Source of the DNA: Ruminococcus sp. UBA3800
Lineage (GTDB): Bacteria > Bacillota > Clostridia > Oscillospirales > Ruminococcaceae
Direction of reading: 5' to 3'
Assembly (NCBI GenBank): GCA_002368715.1
Contig: DFEO01000056.1
Location: 1-5,886, forward strand
Length of the DNA stretch: 5,886 nucleotides
Under the pieces are notes generated by a model that worked only from the letters and a program-made list of their open reading frames with translations, had not been told where the DNA came from and searched no databases. The translations under genes and the position numbers were made by a program. Of the stretch, positions 1 through 4,871 are shown piece by piece; positions within the stretch are counted from its first letter, which is position 1, and each line of letters opens with the position of its first letter.

Positions 1-334
1 GCACAGACACGACCGTCAGCAGTGCCGCAAACACATAAGCGCTTATGGGCTTTCTTATCCTGCCTGTCAGGCGTGAGCCGTTCTCGGTCTTTTCAATGGT
101 CCCGAAAAAGCCGCTGGTCCCGCCGTCACGCTTTTTAGCCTGGTGGTGGAAGATCATGACCCTTTTGTCATCCCTGCGGCAGCCGTAAAAGAAAGTCTCA
201 TAGCGGTGCTTTCTCATAAAGCGCCCCAGTGACAGGATATTAAGGGTGGGACGGTATTCCGTCAGCTCCTTGTCGAGCCTTTTGCAGAGCTTTTTGGGCG
301 TCAGCGCCGTTTCGACGGTTATAAGCCTGCTCAT
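1..334 (-). CDS. Hypothetical membrane protein, 5' part only (runs off left edge)
   Basis: I translated this frame by hand; it is open from the ATG at 334-332 to the window edge, giving about 111 residues. The N-terminal 95 residues are basic and soluble-looking (RKHRYETFFYGCRRDDKR near residues 41-58), followed by a short repeat-like stretch FFGTIEKTENGSRLTGRIRKP (residues 76-96 region) and then the start of a hydrophobic segment (AYVFAALLTVVSV, from about residue 99) that looks like a first transmembrane helix. The layout resembles small Clostridial proteins with a 'G-x-I...G-x-x-L-x-G-x-I' strand pair before membrane helices, but I cannot name a family. The start codon overlaps the TGA of the preceding gene (ATGA), so translational coupling is likely; the only SD-like match, GAGGG at 347-351, is 12 bases away. 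It appears to be the last visible gene of the hisS unit. Confidence 0.72.
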   Translation of the reverse strand, partial: MSRLITVETALTPKKLCKRLDKELTEYRPTLNILSLGRFMRKHRYETFFYGCRRDDKRVMIFHHQAKKRDGGTSGFFGTIEKTENGSRLTGRIRKPISAYVFAALLTVVSV

Positions 335-663
335 TTATTGGGTGTGCCCTCGTCAGGCTTGTCGGGATAATCGGCAGGGTCAAAGACCTTGTCGTTTATC
401 TTTATCTGGCCGCCGATCCTGGTGTTCAGAAGCATCCCGTATATAGTTCCGCACTTTGTGCATCTGAACTGGTGGAATATCTTCGGCGCATACCAGCGGT
501 TCTCCTTGTCCATTATCTTATCGAGAGGACAGGTCTGGTAAACTATCTCGGCCTCTCCCGCAAGACACATCCTTGCAAGCGAGCCTACACAGAGCTGATA
601 CTCGGTCGGCGTGTGTATCTCCACAAGAGGAACATTCTTGCACTGGTCACATCTTTCGCTCAT
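331..663 (-). CDS. Small Cys-rich, probably metal-binding protein of unknown function
   Basis: A 110-residue protein that I do not recognise as a named family. It has seven cysteines: a CxxC at residues 5-8 (CDQC), C25, C33, C45, and a second CxxC at 68-71 (CTKC) in the context FRCTKCGTIYGM, which reads like a zinc-ribbon knuckle. The acidic, proline-rich tail (DPADYPDKPDEGTP) suggests a flexible C-terminus. No signal peptide or membrane segment is visible. The start is well supported: GGAGG at 672-676 lies 8 bases from the ATG, inside the last codons of hisS, and only one base separates the hisS stop from this start, so it is co-transcribed with hisS. Its own stop overlaps the next start (ATGA). 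Zinc binding is inference from the cysteine pairs; a redox role is an alternative. Confidence 0.8.
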   Translation of the reverse strand: MSERCDQCKNVPLVEIHTPTEYQLCVGSLARMCLAGEAEIVYQTCPLDKIMDKENRWYAPKIFHQFRCTKCGTIYGMLLNTRIGGQIKINDKVFDPADYPDKPDEGTPNK

Positions 664-664
664 A

Positions 665-1996
665 TCATTTGCCTCCGTTCTCCAAAAGCTTGGCTATATC
701 GTCGTCCATACCGCTGAACATCTCGCTCACTGCGGCATTCGAGAAGGCGCTCACAAGCCCTTCGCCAAGGTCGATATCGGTCTGCTCGCCGCTTCTCATA
801 TTTTTAAGTTTTGCCCTGCCGCTGTCAAGCTCGTCGCTGCCGAGCACGATAACGAATTTTGCGCCTATCTTGTCGGCATACTTCATCTGAGCCTTCAGGC
901 CTCTTCCTATAAGGTCATACTCTACAAAGAAGCCCTCGCTTCTCAGAGAGGACGCTATCGCCATAGCCTTTGAAGCCGCATCCTCGCTCATCGGAGCGAC
1001 ATAGAGGTCGCACTTTTTGGCTTCCATAAAGTCGCAGCCCTGCTTTTCCATCGTGAGTATGAGCCTTTCAAGTCCCATTCCGAAGCCCAGCGCAGGTGTG
1101 GGCTTGCCGCCCAGCTGCTCGATGAGCCCGTCATAGCGTCCGCCGCCGCAGACAGTTGCCTGTGCGCCGAGGTCGGAGCAGATGAACTCGAACACTGTTC
1201 TTGTGTAGTAATCAAGGCCTCTTACTATCCTTGGGTTCAGCTTATATTCTATCCCCATAACTCCGAGATAATGCTTCAGCTTTTCAAAGTGGTCGCTGCA
1301 TTGCTCGCAGAGAAAATCCGTGACAACGGGAGCGTCCTTTCCTATCTCCTGACAGATAGGGGACTTGCAGTCAAGTATCCTCATCGGGTTCTTTTCAAGT
1401 CTTTCCTGACAGGTCGGACACAGCTCGTCCTTTCTTGCCGTAAAGAAGTCTTTCAAAGCCTTGTGATATTTCGGTCTGCACTCGGAGCAGCCTATGGAAT
1501 TGAGGTTCAGGCTGATATTGTCAAGTCCGCAGTTATCGAGGACGTCCTTTGCCAGCGAGATCATCTCGGCATCGGCTCTGGGGCTCTCGCTTCCCACCAT
1601 TTCACAGCCGAACTGGTGGAACTCTCTGAGCCTGCCTGCCTGGGGCTTGTCATGACGAAAGCACGAAAGCCTGTAAAAGATCTTCTGGGGCAGGCCTTCG
1701 TTTAAGATGCCGTTTTCGAGTATCGCTCTCATAGCGCCTGCCGTGCCCTCGGGGCGCAGCGTGAACTGTGTGTTGCCGGCAGCGGTAACGGTGTACATCT
1801 CCTTGGAGACCACATCGGTAGCCTCGCCCACCGAGCGCACAAAAAGCCCTGTTTCCTCGAAGGTGGGTATCCTTATCTCCTTAAAGCCGTACTGCAAAGC
1901 GACCTCATCGGTTATTTTTTCTACTGTGTACCATTTATTCACCTGAGAGGGTACGGTGTCAACGGTTCCCTTAGGTCTTTGAATAAGAAGTGCCAA
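665..1996 (-). CDS. hisS: Histidine--tRNA ligase (HisRS)
   Basis: Class II aminoacyl-tRNA synthetase that charges tRNA-His with histidine using ATP in the cytoplasm. The 443-residue length is normal for bacterial HisRS. Visible motifs in order: N-terminal RPKGTVDTVP (7-16), motif 2 with FRHDKPQAGRLREFHQ (113-128), the HisRS signature RGLDYYTRTVFEF (259-271), the second histidine motif GGGRYDGL (284-291), motif 3 LGFGMGLERL (303-312), and a C-terminal anticodon-binding domain (about 328-415). The insertion between motif 2 and the signature carries paired cysteines (C170/C173, C193/C196, C210/C215, C230/C233), as in many Firmicute enzymes. The start is TTG: AAAGGA at 2006-2011 is 9 bases upstream, whereas the nearby ATG (2004-2002) is out of frame and too close to that site. 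It has its own promoter and may also receive T-box-controlled readthrough from upstream. Confidence 0.97.
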   Translation of the reverse strand: MALLIQRPKGTVDTVPSQVNKWYTVEKITDEVALQYGFKEIRIPTFEETGLFVRSVGEATDVVSKEMYTVTAAGNTQFTLRPEGTAGAMRAILENGILNEGLPQKIFYRLSCFRHDKPQAGRLREFHQFGCEMVGSESPRADAEMISLAKDVLDNCGLDNISLNLNSIGCSECRPKYHKALKDFFTARKDELCPTCQERLEKNPMRILDCKSPICQEIGKDAPVVTDFLCEQCSDHFEKLKHYLGVMGIEYKLNPRIVRGLDYYTRTVFEFICSDLGAQATVCGGGRYDGLIEQLGGKPTPALGFGMGLERLILTMEKQGCDFMEAKKCDLYVAPMSEDAASKAMAIASSLRSEGFFVEYDLIGRGLKAQMKYADKIGAKFVIVLGSDELDSGRAKLKNMRSGEQTDIDLGEGLVSAFSNAAVSEMFSGMDDDIAKLLENGGK

Positions 1997-2005
1997 ACTA
2001 TCATA

Positions 2006-2011
2006 TCCTTT
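2006..2011 (-). promoter_or_regulatory. Ribosome binding site that selects the TTG start of hisS
   Basis: Reads AAAGGA on the minus strand, 9 bases before TTG at 1996-1994. An ATG lies only one base after it, but that frame encodes a short peptide that soon stops, so the SD spacing decides in favour of TTG. Confidence 0.75.
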
Positions 2012-2036
2012 CGTTTCAACTGGTCTGAACCTTTAT

Positions 2037-2065
2037 ATTTTAACTCATTGTGCCCGAATAGTCAA
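2037..2065 (-). promoter_or_regulatory. Sigma-A type promoter of hisS
   Basis: On the minus strand, -35 TTGACT (2065-2060), a 17-base spacer, and -10 TAAAAT (2042-2037): one mismatch from consensus in each box at the ideal spacing. Transcription would begin near 2030, leaving a leader of about 34 bases with no room for a T-box. A short palindrome TGTTTGTAAACA (2071-2082) sits just upstream of the -35 box and could be an activator or repressor site, though this is only a pattern. The promoter lies in the 91-base gap between the SdpI-like gene and hisS; no terminator was seen in that gap. Confidence 0.75.
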
Positions 2066-2087
2066 GCTATTGTTTGTAAACATTGCC

Positions 2088-2480
2088 TTAAACCAGGTCT
2101 TTAAACATTTTTTCTTTCTTTGCCTCGGCGCTGTTTTCACGGTCTTTGAGCATCTTTTCAGTCTTTATTATCGAGAACACCGCACCTGCTGTCATAAGCG
2201 CAAGCATCAGTATCTGGAGCACCAGGGAAGCGGTGTCGGGAAGGCTGAACATGAGCATATAGCTGACAGCTGTCAGCAAAAACCCTGCGCCCCCGTCTGC
2301 CAGCCAGAAAATGCCGCATTTTTTGTTTGCCAGCATCCATGCTTCGTTGCTTGACATCGAGCGCTTTGTGCGGTAGCCCACAACGGGGTTTATCTGCTTT
2401 TTTCCCTGCGCCGTCATCAATGCGCCGCCCAGCAAAAGGGTCAGCGAGATAACGATGTTTACGATCATCATAGTTTCCAT
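2088..2480 (-). CDS. SdpI-family small membrane protein
   Basis: A 130-residue integral membrane protein. Hydrophobic segments fall at about residues 5-24, 57-79 and 84-104, with a charged cytoplasmic-looking tail (106-130, rich in Lys and Glu). Between the first two lies INPVVGYRTKRSMSSNEAWMLAN (30-52 region), the hallmark of the SdpI/YfhL family: a GYRT motif followed by SM-S-x-x-x-W. In Bacillus subtilis SdpI gives immunity to the SdpC killing peptide, but most family members are uncharacterised and this short form has only the family core. No toxin gene is visible nearby, so an immunity role is not supported here. The start is ATG with GGGAG at 2491-2495, ten bases away. It is the first gene downstream of the T-box terminator, so its expression should respond to uncharged tRNA. 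The next gene is hisS. Confidence 0.87.
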   Translation of the reverse strand: METMMIVNIVISLTLLLGGALMTAQGKKQINPVVGYRTKRSMSSNEAWMLANKKCGIFWLADGGAGFLLTAVSYMLMFSLPDTASLVLQILMLALMTAGAVFSIIKTEKMLKDRENSAEAKKEKMFKDLV

Positions 2481-2501
2481 AATACTATCACTCCCAAAAA
2501 C

Positions 2502-2532
2502 AAAAAAGCCGTCCCCCGAACAAGGGACGACT
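2502..2532 (-). terminator. Intrinsic terminator of the T-box leader
   Basis: Minus-strand hairpin GTCGTCCC (2531-2524) with GGGACGGC (2515-2508; one G-T pair), an 8-base loop and a run of six T. It shares the CGTCCC segment with the antiterminator, so charged tRNA should favour termination before the SdpI-like gene and uncharged tRNA readthrough. Confidence 0.9.
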
Positions 2533-2721
2533 TTACCGTGATACCACCCTAATTACCCCCGGAACGAGCCGGGAGTCACTCTGTACCCTTAACGCAGGCA
2601 GCACGCCTGTCCTTTATCAGACAGGGGCTCAGGGGTGTCCTTCAGACAGCCGCCGTGCAGACCCTTTCACCATACGGTCCTCGCTTGGCACACAGACAGT
2701 CCTACTCTCCCCGTCAAAGCC
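2502..2721 (-). promoter_or_regulatory. T-box riboswitch leader, overlapping Asp/His specifier (GACAC)
   Basis: A tRNA-sensing leader RNA. The T-box itself reads AATTAGGGTGGTATCACGG (about 2554-2536). The antiterminator (2523-2550) folds as AGGG/CCCT, the 7-base bulge TGGTATC, then ACG/CGT, and its 3' half is shared with the terminator, as expected for a switch. Stem I opens with GGCT (2721-2718) pairing AGCC (2629-2626), then a GA-type internal loop, GGGG/CCCC (2712-2709 with 2635-2632), and a specifier loop with AGAGTA on the 5' side and GAAGGACA on the 3' side. By analogy with the GAAG-codon-A layout of glycine T-boxes the specifier is GAC (Asp, 2639-2637); a two-base shift gives CAC (His, 2637-2635). 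Other hairpins include a 6-bp stem CCTGTC/GACAGG and CCCGG/CCGGG just before the T-box. The leader begins about 38 bases after the mgsA stop, and I see no convincing promoter for it. Confidence 0.93.
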
Positions 2722-2758
2722 TATCGGATATTTCTTATCTTGCCGCTCTTGACGCCTC

Positions 2759-3175
2759 TTACCTTGCCGCCGAAGCCGAAGGATTGACGATGTCTCTCCA
2801 GTCAAGGTCTCCACGCTCGAGCGCATGGATAAGAGCCTCGGCAGTAGCGATATTTGTCGCTACCGGTATATTGTGTACATCACAAAGTCTCATAAGGTTT
2901 GCCTCGTTCGGCTCGTGAGGCTTTGCAGAGATCGGATCTCTGAAGAACAAAAGAAGGTCGATCTCGTTGCAGGAGATCCTCGCAGAGATCTGCTGATCTC
3001 CGCCCTGAGAGCCGCTGAGATAACGAACAACTCCCAACCCTGTTGCTTCAGCGACCATTTTTCCGGTCGTTCCCGTAGCACAGAGATTATGTTTGCTCAG
3101 AACACCACAGTATGCGATGCAAAACTGCACCATAAGCTCCTTCTTTGAGTCGTGAGCTATAAGCGCTATATTCAA
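2759..3175 (-). CDS. mgsA: Methylglyoxal synthase
   Basis: Converts dihydroxyacetone phosphate to methylglyoxal and phosphate, a cytoplasmic bypass of lower glycolysis that relieves sugar-phosphate build-up when phosphate is limiting. The 138-residue length fits compact Firmicute forms. Motifs: N-terminal [10 protein letters not shown] (3-12), phosphate-binding ATGTTG (33-38), [10 protein letters not shown] (54-63) containing the presumed catalytic Asp60, LLLFFRDP (75-81), PHEPN (86-90), and [12 protein letters not shown] (102-113). The start is TTG, preceded by a G-rich SD (GGGGGGA at 3181-3187) five bases away; no in-frame ATG is near, and the family normally begins right at this point. It lies 35 bases after the MinD-like gene with no terminator between, so the two are probably one operon. 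mgsA near min/rod genes is a recurrent Clostridial arrangement (recalled, not checked). Confidence 0.96.
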   Translation of the reverse strand: MNIALIAHDSKKELMVQFCIAYCGVLSKHNLCATGTTGKMVAEATGLGVVRYLSGSQGGDQQISARISCNEIDLLLFFRDPISAKPHEPNEANLMRLCDVHNIPVATNIATAEALIHALERGDLDWRDIVNPSASAAR

Positions 3176-3180
3176 TGTGA

Positions 3181-3187
3181 TCCCCCC
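3181..3187 (-). promoter_or_regulatory. Ribosome binding site supporting the TTG start of mgsA
   Basis: GGGGGGA on the minus strand, five bases before TTG at 3175-3173. No ATG or GTG in the same frame lies at a workable distance. Confidence 0.65.
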
Positions 3188-3210
3188 GATTCGTTGGATT
3201 TATTATAAGA

Positions 3211-3948
3211 TCAGACCTTGATGGAAAGAGGAATATGCTCGCCCTTGATGCGTCTCGATATAGCCGAGAATGCCAAGAATCCCATAGAGCTCGAAGAAAG
3301 CGGAGCGCCCTTGCCCGTTGCAAGAGGTATTGCACTGTCCTCGGGGATAACACCCAGCAGCTGAACGCCTATCGTGTCGATGATAGCATCCAGATCGTCC
3401 ATATCGTCATATTCAAATATCCTCTTATTGGCTTTGTTTATAACGAGCCTCTGCTTCTGGTTGCCTCTCTTATAGAATTCGTCAGACATCATCCTTCCGT
3501 CTCTTACACACACAGGATCCGGCGTGGTGACGATAAGGATAAGGTCGGAGTTTGTAACTATATCGAATACCGAACCGTTGATACCCGCAGAGGTGTCGAT
3601 GATGATATATTCAAAATACTTTCTCATTTCGTGGGTTATCTTCTCGATATCCTCAGCCTTCAGCTGAACGAACGGGTCGCTCGGCGCACAAAGAACGCTC
3701 AGGTTCGACGCAAGCTTTACCGTTGTGGTCGCCTTGTAAACATCGCAGGTGCCCTCAAGCACATCACCGAGATCATAAGGGATGTTTCCCTGCATACCCA
3801 GCATGATATCCATACATCTCAGACCGAAGTCGAGCTCGATTATCAGGGTCCTGTTACCCTGTTTTGCAAGAGCATATCCCAGGCAGGCGCTGATAGATGA
3901 TTTTCCTGTTCCGCCTTTACCCGAAGTTACTGCAATAATTTTTGACAT
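3211..3948 (-). CDS. minD: MinD-like ParA/MinD-superfamily ATPase lacking the usual C-terminal membrane tail
   Basis: A 245-residue deviant Walker-type ATPase, most like MinD, which with MinC places the division septum. Motifs: signature P-loop GKGGTGKSS (10-18; signature Lys11, P-loop Lys16), ELDFGLRCMDIMLG (38-51; MinD-like 'D-x-GLR-x-x-D-x-x-LG'), Walker B region YIIIDTSAGI (114-123; Asp118), TTPDP and RDGR (141-152), NKANK (171-175) and GVIPEDSAI (199-207). The end, RRIKGEHIPLSIKV, matches where MinD proteins read 'R-x-x-GE-x-x-P', but the amphipathic membrane-targeting helix that normally follows is absent. The usual D-x-PAG is DTSAG. The start is ATG at 3948 with AAAGGAG at 3959-3965; an upstream in-frame start near 4032 is rejected because it lies in the structured leader. 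No minC or minE is in the window. A non-Min cargo-positioning or FlhG-like role is possible. Confidence 0.88.
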   Translation of the reverse strand: MSKIIAVTSGKGGTGKSSISACLGYALAKQGNRTLIIELDFGLRCMDIMLGMQGNIPYDLGDVLEGTCDVYKATTTVKLASNLSVLCAPSDPFVQLKAEDIEKITHEMRKYFEYIIIDTSAGINGSVFDIVTNSDLILIVTTPDPVCVRDGRMMSDEFYKRGNQKQRLVINKANKRIFEYDDMDDLDAIIDTIGVQLLGVIPEDSAIPLATGKGAPLSSSSMGFLAFSAISRRIKGEHIPLSIKV

Positions 3949-3978
3949 AAGCTCATTGCTCCTTTCACAAACATAAAG

Positions 3979-3996
3979 CCGCAGAAAGCTCTGCGG
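3979..3996 (-). promoter_or_regulatory. Perfect hairpin just upstream of the minD-like ribosome binding site
   Basis: Minus strand CCGCAGA-GCTT-TCTGCGG: seven base pairs with a four-base loop, ending about 13 bases before the SD at 3965. There is no T-run strong enough for a terminator (CTTTATG follows). It could affect ribosome loading, mRNA stability or be the 3' module of the leader structure upstream. Confidence 0.6.
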
Positions 3997-4020
3997 AATT
4001 ATTATCCCGCACCTTAGGCC

Positions 4021-4103
4021 GGTAATGCACACAAAACAAAGCCACCCGACCCGAAGGCGGCGGTCTAACGCTGCCGAAACACAAAACAGCGACAGACGTT
4101 ACC
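4021..4103 (-). promoter_or_regulatory. Structured 5' leader RNA of the minD-like/mgsA unit, possible three-way junction
   Basis: Hand folding of the minus-strand transcript gives three helices. P1 pairs GGTAA (4103-4099) with TTACC (4025-4021). P2 pairs 4097-4087 with 4073-4063 (GTCT/AGAC, a 2x2 internal loop, CGCTG/CAGCG) around a 13-base loop. P3 pairs GCCGCC (4061-4056) with GGTGGC (4046-4041, one G-T). P1 starts at about the predicted transcription start, so the element would be the first thing transcribed. After P3 comes TTTGTTTTGTG, so P3 could alternatively act as a weak terminator. I could not match it to a known riboswitch class. It may be a novel regulatory RNA or simply a stable leader. 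Confidence 0.45.
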
Positions 4104-4110
4104 TACATTT

Positions 4111-4138
4111 ATTTTACCACATATTTTCGATTTGTCAA
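4111..4138 (-). promoter_or_regulatory. Strong promoter of the minD-like/mgsA unit
   Basis: Minus strand: consensus -35 TTGACA (4138-4133), 16-base spacer, -10 TAAAAT (4116-4111) preceded by TGG, an extended -10 element. Start of transcription would be near 4104, giving a leader of about 155 bases before the ATG. Confidence 0.8.
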
Positions 4139-4299
4139 AGCTATTTTACCCAAAACGGACAAAATCGTTAATTCACATTAAATCTCACTCCGAGATTTAG
4201 TTATATTGCACAATCTTATACTTTGAGCACGCCGCATATACTTTACTAAATACACAGCACACCGCAAAACGGTACACCGCAAGAGAAGGAGAGAGACAA
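4139..4299. other. Divergent intergenic region
   Basis: Together with the leader (3949-4138) this makes about 350 bases without a gene, between the minus-strand minD-like gene and the plus-strand DUF4830-type gene. It is AT-rich and holds the inverted repeat at 4179-4199 and an SD for the next gene (AAGGAG, 4286-4291). A plus-strand promoter must be here, but the best match (TTGAGC at 4223-4228 with a poor -10 around 4246-4252) is weak, which may mean an activator or alternative sigma factor is used. No small ORF with a good SD was seen. Confidence 0.5.
4179..4199. repeat. Perfect 8-bp inverted repeat, candidate operator
   Basis: TAAATCTC-ACTCC-GAGATTTA. It lies about 40 bases upstream of the minus-strand -35 box and roughly 120 bases before the plus-strand gene. 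There is no T-run on either side, so it is not a terminator; a dimeric regulator site shared by the divergent genes is the natural reading, but no regulator gene is visible. Confidence 0.55.
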
Positions 4300-4758
4300 A
4301 TGTATATCAAAACAGTCAGGCTGCGCAGCATCAGATCGTCAGCCGCAGTGCTGGCGCTGGTGCTTGCAGCAGCAGCGATCCTGGTGTGGGCCATAGGCTC
4401 GGCAGGAGCGAGAGTCAAGGACACGCAGATGAAGACCGAAAAGGACAGACAGCAGTTTCTTAGCAGTATGGGCTGGGAGGTGGACCCGAAATATGAGTCC
4501 TGCCGCCAGGTGACCATACCGCAGAAGTTCACGGCGATCTACAAGAATTACAATGAACTTCAGAAAAAGCAGGGCTTTGACCTTTCGGACTACAAGGGCA
4601 AAAACGTGAGCATATACACCTATACGGTCCGCAACTACAAGGGCTACGGCGGCAAGGACTGCATAAAGGCCAATCTCATCGTTTTTGAGGGAAGGCTGAT
4701 AGGCGGCGATGTCTGCTCGATAGAGCTCGACGGCTTTATGCAGGGACTGAAAAAATAG
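4300..4758 (+). CDS. Single-pass membrane-anchored DUF4830-type protein
   Basis: A 152-residue protein with a basic N-terminus (KTVRLRSIR), one hydrophobic anchor at about residues 15-35 rich in Ala, Leu and Val, and a C-terminal domain of about 100 residues predicted outside the membrane. The domain reads FLSSMGWEVDP (53-63), VTIPQKFTAIY (71-81), YNELQKKQGFDLSDYKGK (84-101), YTYTVRNYKGY (106-116) and LIGGDVCSIELDGFM (133-147), which matches my memory of DUF4830 in Clostridia. Function is unknown; no lipobox Cys or cleavage motif is obvious, so an uncleaved anchor is more likely than secretion. Start ATG has AAGGAG at 4286-4291, eight bases away. It appears monocistronic: divergent from the minD-like unit and closed by a strong terminator. 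Confidence 0.87.
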   Translation: MYIKTVRLRSIRSSAAVLALVLAAAAILVWAIGSAGARVKDTQMKTEKDRQQFLSSMGWEVDPKYESCRQVTIPQKFTAIYKNYNELQKKQGFDLSDYKGKNVSIYTYTVRNYKGYGGKDCIKANLIVFEGRLIGGDVCSIELDGFMQGLKK

Positions 4759-4801
4759 CAGCTTTTATTATACGAAGGTATCCCTGCGAAATACTTCTTT
4801 T

Positions 4802-4846
4802 AAACGGCTCTTGTCGTATGCCGATATTGACAAGAGCCGTTTTTTT
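4802..4846 (+). terminator. Intrinsic terminator after the DUF4830-type gene
   Basis: A perfect 14-bp stem: arms 4802-4815 (AAACGGCTCTTGTC) and 4829-4842 (GACAAGAGCCGTTT), a 13-base loop, and a T-run through 4846. Its 3' arm and T-run are also the -35 edge and spacer of the next promoter. Confidence 0.93.
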
Positions 4847-4855
4847 CTATATAAT
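4827..4855 (+). promoter_or_regulatory. Consensus sigma-A promoter of the pseudouridine synthase gene, embedded in the terminator
   Basis: TTGACA (4827-4832), 17 bases, TATAAT (4850-4855): a perfect match at ideal spacing. The -35 box straddles the loop and 3' arm of the preceding terminator and the T-run is the spacer. Transcription would start near 4862, only about ten bases before the ATG. Confidence 0.85.
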
Positions 4856-4871
4856 TGTATGCGGTGATGAT

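Noticed and set aside
1174..1490. Unusual zinc site in HisRS insertion
   Set aside because: The paired cysteines are notable, but I recall the same pattern in many Firmicute HisRS proteins, so it is not treated as novel.
2088..2480. Toxin-immunity (SdpC/SdpI) cassette
   Set aside because: Only the SdpI-like core is present; no sdpC-like toxin, sdpAB or autorepressor gene is in the window.
2629..2826. 65-codon open frame on the minus strand in the T-box region
   Set aside because: It crosses the mgsA end and stem I of the T-box in a different frame; the RNA structure explains the sequence and there is no family match.
3235..3900. 221-codon open frame on the plus strand
   Set aside because: It is antisense to the clearly recognisable MinD-like gene, has no SD and no recognisable motifs.
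3979..3996. Intrinsic terminator ahead of the minD-like gene
   Set aside because: The hairpin is perfect but is followed by CTTTATG rather than a T-run, and it sits just before the ribosome binding site.
3949..4032. 28-residue N-terminal extension of the MinD-like protein
   Set aside because: It overlaps the structured leader and hairpin; family proteins begin at MSKIIAV, which has a good SD.
4818..4871. 18-residue N-terminal extension of the pseudouridine synthase
   Set aside because: The start would lie in the terminator loop, upstream of the promoter's -10 box, and the S4 domain begins at ATG 4872.
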